A stretch of DNA of 50,919 nt from an uncultured Maricaulis sp. Its GTDB lineage: Bacteria > Pseudomonadota > Alphaproteobacteria > Caulobacterales > Maricaulaceae. Both the position numbers and the translations under genes were made by a program. The stretch lies in contig NZ_CAMYLS010000021.1 in the NCBI RefSeq assembly GCF_947259345.1, positions 1 through 50,919 of the forward strand. The letters are read 5' to 3'. Below, one piece after another: positions 45,309 to 50,919 of this stretch. The notes beneath the pieces are model-generated. The model was not told the DNA's origin, searched no databases, and worked only from the letters and a program-made list of their open reading frames with translations. Each line of letters starts with the position of its first letter. Position 1 is the first letter of the stretch.

Positions 45309-45485
45309 GGCGTAACCTCGCAGACAGAAAGAACCGGCCCAGCGCCGAAGGTTTTGTCAGCGTACTATATTTCGCGCGCAAGTCAATGGGCCCGGCAATA
45401 GTATTTTATAAGCCATGAGGTGGGGTGGCGCGGTTCGGGTCCGGCCGCGTGAAAGTGGAGGCTTCTGTTGCCAGGCGCCTCCGGG

Positions 45486-45773
45486 CCCCGCCTATTCCGG
45501 CTAAAGGGAATAGGAGTTTAAAGCGAAGTCATTCGCACCGCATTACGCAGCGAGAGCGACCTCTTCAGCAAAGTTGTCGTTGGCAACTCTGAAAATGAGC
45601 CTGTAAGGGGCCTCACCCCGGCGAAAGCAATCTTCTTTACCCGTCCGTCGATCCTGTTTCGGCCCCAAGCATGTCCGCCAACGCAGAACAGTTATGGTGG
45701 AGCCGCCGGGTACTGCCCCCGGGTCCGGTCCGGTTATTACAAGCGCGTTTATCGCCATAGTCGGCAAGCCGAC
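45486..45773 (-). ncRNA. ssrA: Transfer-messenger RNA, permuted two-piece form (ssrA)
   Basis: tmRNA rescues stalled ribosomes and tags the product for proteolysis. On the minus strand the acceptor piece comes first and ends in CGGCTCCACCA at 45695. A 28-base spacer follows (45694-45667). The coding piece begins at 45666 with GGGGCCGAAACAGGATCGAC; its GGGGCCG pairs with CGGCTCC to form the 7-base acceptor stem. The tag frame (45584-45546, stop TAA 45545-45543) encodes ANDNFAEEVALAA, very close to the Caulobacter tag. A hairpin CCTATTCC/GGAATAGG (45514-45491) follows. This order is the alphaproteobacterial circular permutation. The outer ends are approximate. Confidence 0.93.
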
Positions 45774-45779
45774 ACCTCT

Positions 45780-45808
45780 AATATAGGTGAGGACTGTGGC
45801 GGATTGAA
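45780..45808 (-). promoter_or_regulatory. Promoter of ssrA
   Basis: On the minus strand TTCAAT (45808-45803) and TATATT (45785-45780) are 17 bases apart. The predicted start near 45773 suits the acceptor piece. The -10 box is good and the -35 box weak. Confidence 0.5.
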
Positions 45809-46094
45809 GGGGCAAGCCCAGCGGTACACGACGGCGCAGTCCGGGCGCGCCGGTTTTGGAGGCGCCGGGACGCTGGGTTTTGCGCCAGCAGGGTTGTGCA
45901 GGTTCCGGTCTTCGCCTTTCGGAATAGTTTTGATCTGTATTATTTGCATCCTGAGATGGAGCAGATTTCGTCTATAGTTGGAAATTGGTAACTACATGTA
46001 TTGACGCATTTTTAGGATTTTTTTCGTTTTGTAATAAAATTATCGATGGCGTTGCGGGGCGAAATGCCTGCCCTGCCTAGTGAGGATTTTCACG
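45809..46094. other. Intergenic region upstream of the chemoreceptor gene
   Basis: No gene is supported between the ssrA promoter and the start at 46095. The right half (45940-46055) is clearly A/T-rich compared with the rest of the window and contains TTGACG at 46001 and TAATAAAATTAT at 46032-46043, likely holding the promoter of the chemoreceptor, though I cannot place a well-spaced -35/-10 pair. Confidence 0.5.
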
Positions 46095-47582
46095 ATGAGG
46101 CTTTTTGGGTCTGAAAACCGTGCAGTGTTGGACGCTTTTGGCAAATCCTACGCAATGATCAGCTTCAAGCCTGACGGAACCATCGTCGGCGCCAATGACA
46201 ATTTTTGTCGGGTTCTCGGCTATGACGCCGCCGAGATTATTGGCCGCAATCATCGGATGTTCCTGTCCGAACGCGATGCAAGCTCCAGCGACTATAGTCA
46301 GTTTTGGGATGCATTGCGCGCCGGCAAGTTCTACGCAGAGGAAGTCCGCCGTGTGCGCAAGGACGGTGAGACCGTCTGGATCCAGGCCACCTATAATCCG
46401 GTGCTCGACAGCGCCGGGCGGGTGAAGCGCGTGGTCAAGCTGGCCTCGGACATCACCGAGAGCCGGGTCCGCCGTTTCGCCTTTGAGAGTACCATAGAGG
46501 CCATTGAACGCTCCCAGGCGCTCATTCGTTTCGATCTGCAGGGCAATGTTCTCTCGGCAAACGCGATTTTTGGTGAGACCCTGGGATATGACGCCGGTGA
46601 AGTGGTCGGGCGTCACCATTCCCTGTTTTGCCATCCCGATTACGTAAGGTCCCCGGCCTATCAGGAGTTCTGGAACAGCCTGCGGAGCGGCGAATTCCAG
46701 TCCGGCGAGTACCGCCGTATTCGCAAGGACGGAAGTGATGTCTGGTTGCAGGCGACCTACAACCCGGTCTTCAATCTCGCTGGGAAGCCGGTCAGCGTGG
46801 TCAAGCTGGCCGTTGACGTTACCGAAGCGGTAAGGGCGAGCCAACGTCGTGACCAGGTGCGCGAGCAGGTCGGTCGGGGTCTGGAAACCGTGACGCGCAA
46901 TATCGCATCGGCTGGGCAGAAAACGGGCGAGGCCTCAAATTCTTCCGGCAAGGCCGCGCAGATGGTGCAGAGCGTGGCTGCGGCAGCCGAGGAGTTGTCA
47001 GCCTCCTTCCAGGAAGTCGGGCATCAGGTTACCGGCGCTCTCGATGTCACCCGGCAAGCAGTCACCGAGACGCAGGAAACCGCGGCGGTGATCGATACCT
47101 TGTCGACCGCGGCGCAATCGATCGGACAAGTGGTCGAGCTGATCAACTCGATAGCCGAGCAGACCAACCTGCTCGCCCTCAATGCCACCATCGAAGCGGC
47201 CCGCGCGGGTGAAGCCGGCAAGGGTTTCGCGGTCGTGGCCTCGGAGGTCAAGAACCTGGCCGGCCAGACCGCCAACGCCATCGGGAATATTACCAAGCAG
47301 ATCACGGCGGTCCAGGACAGCACGGTCGGGGCGGTCCAGGCGATCAGCCGGATCGGCGGCGTCATCGGCCAGATCGAGGACATCGCGGCAGGTATTTCGG
47401 CGGCGGTCGAGGAGCAGGTCGCGGTTACCCAGGATATCAGCCGCAACATGGGCGAGGCCGCGTCCGACGTCTCCAAGGTGTCCGACGCCGTCACAGACAT
47501 TGCCCGCGGCAATGAAGAGCTTCAGCGCTCAGCGGAGGAGATCGCGCAGGCCGCTCACTCTCTCAGTGACAAGGCGGCCTGA
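46095..47582 (+). CDS. Soluble methyl-accepting chemotaxis protein with two PAS domains
   Basis: The 495-residue protein has no membrane segment. Two similar PAS domains come first (about residues 15-130 and 137-252), each with GANDNF/SANAIF, LGYDAxE, the FW turn, RRIRKDG and [18 protein letters not shown], and each ending in DITE or DVTE. The MCP signalling domain follows, with the conserved hairpin tip [35 protein letters not shown]. It is probably a cytoplasmic energy or redox taxis receptor; cofactor binding is unknown. GAGG lies 9 bases before ATG 46095. Confidence 0.92.
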   Translation: MRLFGSENRAVLDAFGKSYAMISFKPDGTIVGANDNFCRVLGYDAAEIIGRNHRMFLSERDASSSDYSQFWDALRAGKFYAEEVRRVRKDGETVWIQATYNPVLDSAGRVKRVVKLASDITESRVRRFAFESTIEAIERSQALIRFDLQGNVLSANAIFGETLGYDAGEVVGRHHSLFCHPDYVRSPAYQEFWNSLRSGEFQSGEYRRIRKDGSDVWLQATYNPVFNLAGKPVSVVKLAVDVTEAVRASQRRDQVREQVGRGLETVTRNIASAGQKTGEASNSSGKAAQMVQSVAAAAEELSASFQEVGHQVTGALDVTRQAVTETQETAAVIDTLSTAAQSIGQVVELINSIAEQTNLLALNATIEAARAGEAGKGFAVVASEVKNLAGQTANAIGNITKQITAVQDSTVGAVQAISRIGGVIGQIEDIAAGISAAVEEQVAVTQDISRNMGEAASDVSKVSDAVTDIARGNEELQRSAEEIAQAAHSLSDKAA

Positions 47583-47586
47583 GCCG

Positions 47587-47790
47587 TCAGAGCAGTGGGA
47601 GAAACATCAGGGCGAAGATCGCGGCGGTGATCGCGGCGGAATATCCGGCCAGCTGGATCGGCAGGCGCAGCAAGGCGCCATACCAGCTCGATCCGTAGAA
47701 TTGCCGGTCGGATATCCAGATCAGCCCGGCCACGGCGATGATGGCCGCCACGGCCAGGGGAAGGCTGATCGCCGCGATATCCCGGCCGCC
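47587..47790 (-). pseudogene. Out-of-frame C-terminal segment of the DUF3667 protein
   Basis: On the minus strand, another frame from about 47790 down to the TGA at 47589-47587 reads GGRDIAAISLPLAVAAIIAV and on through two hydrophobic helices (IWISDRQFYG; AITAAIFALMFLPLL). This fits the missing end of the membrane protein encoded in the other frame from 48653. A single-base change near 47781-47800 would join the two. It may be a real mutation or a sequencing error; no slippery site is evident. Confidence 0.65.
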
Positions 47791-48653
47791 AGATAACCGA
47801 TCAGCAGCATGCCGGCATAACCCGGCAAGAGCAGCGCATGGAAATACAGCGACAGGATCACATGCTCGATCAGGGTCCGCCGCGGGTGGAGCAGAAGGTT
47901 GAGCAGGGCCAGGGCCACAACCATCAGGACCAGCGCCTGGGCCGCGGCCGCAGAGGCGCGGGCCTCGAAGCCGGCGGGGTCGCGGATGGCGGTGATGAGA
48001 AGCTGGGCAAAGGCGTCGTGCAGGCCGACCGTCCGTATGTCCTCCTCCATGCAGGCCTGTGTCGCATCATCAATGACCCGCGCCTCCGGCGCCTGGCCCC
48101 ATAGCATGGGCGTGATTGCGATATCGGTGCCCCGCGCGAAGACGAGGCGCCCGTCTGCGGTGATCTCGTCGGGCCCGGGCAGGACGCCGCAGCTCATGGG
48201 GGCTCTGCCGGGCGCGTAAAGCTCGGCATAGGCTGCAATGTTTGCCCGTCGGGCCGCGATGTCCCCGGCGCTCTGGCTGCGGATGGTGTCACCATCGGGT
48301 GACAGATAGACGGCGATCGGCCGCACCCCGCCCAGGCTCATGGCGGCGAAGAAGGCGAGGCTGACCAGCAGGTAGAGCCGGATCGGGGGCGTCCATCGGG
48401 CCCGCTGACCATCGGCATAGGCGCGTGCCAAACTGCCCGGTCGGGAGAATAGGGCGCGCAAGGTGGACAGGAAACGCCCGTCCCATACGAAAATATCGCC
48501 AATCGTGTCCGTCGCCAGCACCAGGATCGGGCGGCGGATTTCCGTGCTCGACTGGCCACATTGCCCGCAAAAGGGCCCGTCGAGCGCGGCGCCGCAATTG
48601 GCGCAACGCTCGGCCATTGTGGCATCGCTCCCGGATGTAGATGAACTGGTCAT
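47721..48653 (-). CDS. DUF3667-type membrane protein, apparently frameshifted
   Basis: The N-terminus has a zinc ribbon CANCGAALDGPFCGQCGQ and the segment IGDIFVWDGRFLSTLRALFSRPGSLARAYADGQRARWTPPIRLYLLVSLAFF, both hallmarks of DUF3667 proteins, followed by a periplasmic loop and membrane helices. After YAGMLLIGYLAAG the frame runs into a non-conserved tail (SRRSAFPWPW), while the hydrophobic end of the protein continues in another frame to 47587. The gene is therefore probably disrupted or the sequence has an error. Function is unknown. The start at ATG 48653 is a choice among several. Confidence 0.75.
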   Translation of the reverse strand: MTSSSTSGSDATMAERCANCGAALDGPFCGQCGQSSTEIRRPILVLATDTIGDIFVWDGRFLSTLRALFSRPGSLARAYADGQRARWTPPIRLYLLVSLAFFAAMSLGGVRPIAVYLSPDGDTIRSQSAGDIAARRANIAAYAELYAPGRAPMSCGVLPGPDEITADGRLVFARGTDIAITPMLWGQAPEARVIDDATQACMEEDIRTVGLHDAFAQLLITAIRDPAGFEARASAAAAQALVLMVVALALLNLLLHPRRTLIEHVILSLYFHALLLPGYAGMLLIGYLAAGISRRSAFPWPWRPSSPWPG

Positions 48654-48788
48654 GACTGGCCCCCGGGGATCATCTAAGCGGGCAGCTGGCCGGGGCGCAA
48701 CAAGCTCGTGGAGAACGCACGTCGGATCGCTCTGGTCCGCGCGCCATCGCGGCTCTATCTTTGAGGGGAGCCGCAAGGAGATCGAGAC

Positions 48789-49220
48789 GTGGGACGTGAA
48801 ACCAATCCCTTCAACCTGTCATCGGTCTTCGCCATCGCGATCATGGTGCGTGCGGTCTACGCTCTGGGGGTCTGGGCGCTCGGGGTGTTGGTTGTCGCCG
48901 GCCTGGTCACCACCGGACCGGAAATGACGGTCTTTTTCCGTGCCGGGCCGGTCTGGATTCTCGCGCCCTGGCTGCTCTATGTACTCGCCTATGGCCTCGC
49001 CGGCGCGATGATCTGGCGCGGCCGGACCGATCTGGCCCTGCTTGTCTATGCCGGTGGCTTTGCGATCGATACCGCGATCTGGATCGCCTATACCTCGGTC
49101 TTCCTGCCGGATGTGGCGGCGACGCGGTGGACGGTCATCGCTGATCTGGTCACAAATTTGTTCGATCTGTCCGTGCTGGTCTGGCTGGCCATGCTTCGCG
49201 TGCGCAGATCCGCGACCTGA
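48789..49220 (+). CDS. Small four-helix membrane protein, unknown function
   Basis: The 143-residue protein has four hydrophobic segments (FAIAIMVRAVYALGVWALGVL; VWILAPWLLYVLAYGLAG; LALLVYAGGFAIDTAIWIAY; LFDLSVLVWLAML). I do not recognise a family. The GTG start follows AAGGAG by 8 bases, which decides it. It is divergent from the DUF3667 gene and 43 bases before the thymidine kinase gene, so it may be co-transcribed with it. Confidence 0.75.
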   Translation: MGRETNPFNLSSVFAIAIMVRAVYALGVWALGVLVVAGLVTTGPEMTVFFRAGPVWILAPWLLYVLAYGLAGAMIWRGRTDLALLVYAGGFAIDTAIWIAYTSVFLPDVAATRWTVIADLVTNLFDLSVLVWLAMLRVRRSAT

Positions 49221-49263
49221 CAGAGCCGATTTGCGCGGCCCGGAATCGCGCTAGCAAAGCGCC

Positions 49264-49851
49264 ATGTCCAAGCTCTACTTCACCTATTCCGCGATGAATG
49301 CCGGCAAGTCGGCCATCCTGCTGCAGGCGGCCCATAATTACGGCGAGCGCGGGATGGAGGTGATGTTGTGGACCTCGGCGCATCATGCCGACACGCCGAA
49401 TGCCAGCATGGGCGCTATCGAGTCGCGGATCGGCCTGCACGCACCGGCGCATATCTTCGGTGAGGAGACCGACCTCTTCACCGCCATCGCCACCCGCCAG
49501 GGCGAGGGACCGCTGGGCGCCATCTTCTTTGACGAAGCACAATTCCTCACCGCCGACCAGGTCCGCGCCCTGGCCCGCGTCGTTGACCAGCTCGGCCTGC
49601 CCGTCCTGTGCTATGGCTTGCGAACGGATTTTCGCGGCGCGCTCTTTCCCGGCTCGGCCGAACTCCTGGCCCTCGCCGACCATTTGCGCGAAGTGCGCAC
49701 CATCTGCCATTGCGGCCGGAAGGCGACCATGAATCTGCGCCGCCAGGCGGACGGAAGCGCCATCGCCGAGGGCGAGCAGGTTGCGGTGGAGAAGTCGGAT
49801 TACGTCTCGCTCTGCCGCAAGCATTTCTTTGAAGCGTTGGCGGGCGGGTGA
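49264..49851 (+). CDS. tdk: Thymidine kinase
   Basis: This is a type II thymidine kinase that phosphorylates thymidine in the salvage route. The 195-residue protein has the P-loop YSAMNAGKSAILLQ (about residues 9-22), the DEAQFL Walker B-like motif with the catalytic Glu, YGLRTDFRGALFPGS, and the zinc region ICHCGRKATMNL plus LCRKHF. The lasso segment contains ADGSAIAEGEQVAV. Length is normal. The gene ends before an inverted repeat. Confidence 0.95.
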   Translation: MSKLYFTYSAMNAGKSAILLQAAHNYGERGMEVMLWTSAHHADTPNASMGAIESRIGLHAPAHIFGEETDLFTAIATRQGEGPLGAIFFDEAQFLTADQVRALARVVDQLGLPVLCYGLRTDFRGALFPGSAELLALADHLREVRTICHCGRKATMNLRRQADGSAIAEGEQVAVEKSDYVSLCRKHFFEALAGG

Positions 49852-49927
49852 GGGAAGGTTGGTGCCCCCAGTGGCCCATCCCGCGCCTACAGCGCAAACC
49901 ACCCCATAGACCGCTTGTCGAGATCTC

Positions 49928-50007
49928 GCCGTATCCGCTTCTTCAGGTCAAGGGCGCGTACGCGCCGCGTCGCGGTTTCACCCTTGAGCTGAAGAAGCGG
50001 AGACGGC
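49928..50007. repeat. Inverted repeat, family copy 2
   Basis: Arms 49928-49954 and 49981-50007 pair at 25 of 27 positions around a 26-base loop. CTGCTGGCTGACAAGC follows, nearly as at the copy at 24034-24115. GCTTGTC at 49913-49919 pairs with GACAAGC at 50017-50023 as an outer stem. It lies in the 350-base gap between the convergent tdk and VOC genes, where I see no gene; it may also stop transcription. Confidence 0.8.
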
Positions 50008-50201
50008 CTGCTGGCTGACAAGCGATGTATGGACAGCCCTGCGCGCAGGCGCGCTGGATCCACAGGCCGGGAGTCAGCTGTCAGACGCCGATTGGGCACG
50101 GGCCCCGGGCAAAGGTTGGCAGGCACGTCCTGGTCCGGCGCTCACGGGTCAGGCCTCCCCACGCCGGGCGGGGGGAGGCCTTATCCACGTGCGTTCCGGG
50201 C

Positions 50202-50576
50202 TTAGCCGCCCATCGTGAACACGTTCAGCTTGTTGCCATCGGGGTCGCGGAAATAGCCCGCGTAGAAAGTGTCGCCGCGGGGGCCGGCGGGGCCTTCACA
50301 GGTGGCGCCGAGCTCTTCGACGGCCATCTTGTAGACCTTGTCGACCTGTTCCTTGCTGTCGGCCTGGAAGGCCGCCATGACGCCATTTCCGACGCTGGCC
50401 GGCTCGCCATTGAAGGGTTTGGTCAGGCCGATGCCGGCGCCGCCGCCGGGCTTGCCCCAGGCGATGAAATTCTCGTCGCCCATCATCCGTCCGACGCCGA
50501 ATTCGGCGCACAGCTTGTCGTAGAAGGCGGCGGCCTTTTCCAGGTCATTGGTTCCCAGTGTCACATATCCAAGCAT
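50202..50576 (-). CDS. VOC-superfamily (glyoxalase-like) protein
   Basis: The 124-residue protein has the vicinal-oxygen-chelate fold: MLGYVTLGTNDLEKAAAFYDKL at the start and GDTFYAGYFRDPDGNKLNVF at the end, with GAGIGLTKPFNGEPASVGNGV in the middle. The His/Glu metal ligands of true glyoxalase I are not all present, so the reaction is unknown. It stands alone, convergent with tdk. Confidence 0.88.
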   Translation of the reverse strand: MLGYVTLGTNDLEKAAAFYDKLCAEFGVGRMMGDENFIAWGKPGGGAGIGLTKPFNGEPASVGNGVMAAFQADSKEQVDKVYKMAVEELGATCEGPAGPRGDTFYAGYFRDPDGNKLNVFTMGG

Positions 50577-50919
50577 TGTGGTGTTCCCTCTATGTTCCGA
50601 GGCGTTTACCCTACACGAAAACCGGGTCCAGGCGAGTCCGGATTGGGACTCTCCTGACAGGACGGGGGGCGTAGCCGGGCGGCTGATTGCCGGCGGTGAT
50701 GGGTGCAGGCATGCGCGTCCAGCTCCGCACGCGATTGCGGCGGAGGTGGGAGGAAGCGGGATGCCGGCGGACACCGGGGTGTCCGTGTGGCGGGTCTGCG
50801 GTGTCCGTGGTGTCCTCGGCATCCCGCTTGCGGAGTTTTCCCGGGCTGTCTCCACCCCGATTCCAATGCGCCAGGTAGATGGGGTCGGTCGTTTAGTGCC
50901 CCGCGACCCGGTCGCACGC
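50577..50919. other. Non-coding right end of the window
   Basis: I see no convincing gene in these 343 bases. The stretch contains the palindrome listed at 50756-50827. The promoter of the VOC gene is expected near 50580-50650. Confidence 0.5.
50756..50827. repeat. Imperfect inverted repeat
   Basis: GCGGGATGCCGGCGGACACC (50756-50775) faces GGTGTCCTCGGCATCCCGC (50809-50827), differing by one indel and one base, with a 33-base loop that itself repeats GGTGTCCGTG. It may be another dispersed palindrome. Confidence 0.6.

Noticed and set aside
45543-45815. 90-codon minus-strand frame as a protein gene
   Set aside because: It is the tmRNA; only the last 13 codons are the real tag frame.
46001-46043. 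Sigma70 promoter TTGACG / TAATAA before the chemoreceptor
   Set aside because: The spacing of about 25 bases is too long for a standard promoter, so I list only an A/T-rich upstream region.

Overview
The window is a GC-rich bacterial chromosome segment, almost certainly from an alphaproteobacterium of the Maricaulis/Hyphomonas/Caulobacter kind. Four things point there: a murD-ftsW-murG-murC-murB-ddl-ftsQ-ftsA-ftsZ-lpxC order; a CtrA-type site (TTAA-N7-TTAA) plus GANTC (CcrM-type) sites in front of ftsZ; a circularly permuted two-piece tmRNA gene whose tag is ANDNFAEEVALAA; and an alphaproteobacterial SspB nearby. A Maricaulis-like marine species is my best guess, from the proteins and not from a database search.

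Layout. (1) 1-12.6 kb: the 3' part of the division and cell-wall (dcw) cluster. Genes are mostly joined by 4-base ATGA/GTGA overlaps. It includes an unrecognised gene between murB and ddl and a small SpoIIAA/STAS-like gene between ftsA and ftsZ. A strong terminator follows ftsZ, then comes lpxC. (2) 12.8-17.5 kb: bamD, recN and ligA on the same strand. (3) 17.5-30.8 kb: mixed housekeeping and accessory genes, mostly on the minus strand: lipoproteins, Xaa-Pro aminopeptidase, a membrane LytTR regulator, a serine hydrolase, prmA, a lipoprotein esterase, a PcrA/UvrD helicase, a bacteriohemerythrin and a CLC chloride protein. (4) 30.9-42.5 kb: an ArsR-AHSA1 pair with its own operator, two related secreted proteins, ribbon-helix-helix and DUF4169 proteins, a GH19-type muralytic enzyme, a divergent 3-methyladenine glycosylase, two overlapping membrane serine peptidase/hydrolase genes, fumC and a lone RusA-like nuclease. 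(5) 42.5-45.8 kb: a minus-strand MFS-thioesterase-sspB operon close to ssrA (tmRNA), putting the tag RNA and the adaptor for tagged proteins within about 750 bp. (6) 46-50.9 kb: a soluble double-PAS chemoreceptor, a frameshifted DUF3667 membrane protein, a small membrane protein, thymidine kinase and a VOC protein.

How the genes work together. MurD/C/B/G and Ddl make and assemble lipid II precursors; FtsW polymerises glycan at the division site; FtsQ/A/Z build the divisome; LpxC and BamD serve outer-membrane biogenesis. RecN and LigA act in DNA repair and replication. tmRNA and SspB act together in tagging and ClpXP delivery of stalled products.

Non-coding structure is rich. There are several long inverted repeats between genes, two of which (24.03 kb and 49.93 kb) belong to one family with paired compensatory differences. 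Other signals are a perfect palindromic operator at 30.94 kb and a hairpin that buries the ribosome binding site of the hemerythrin gene. I saw no tRNA or rRNA genes, CRISPR arrays, insertion sequences or complete prophage.
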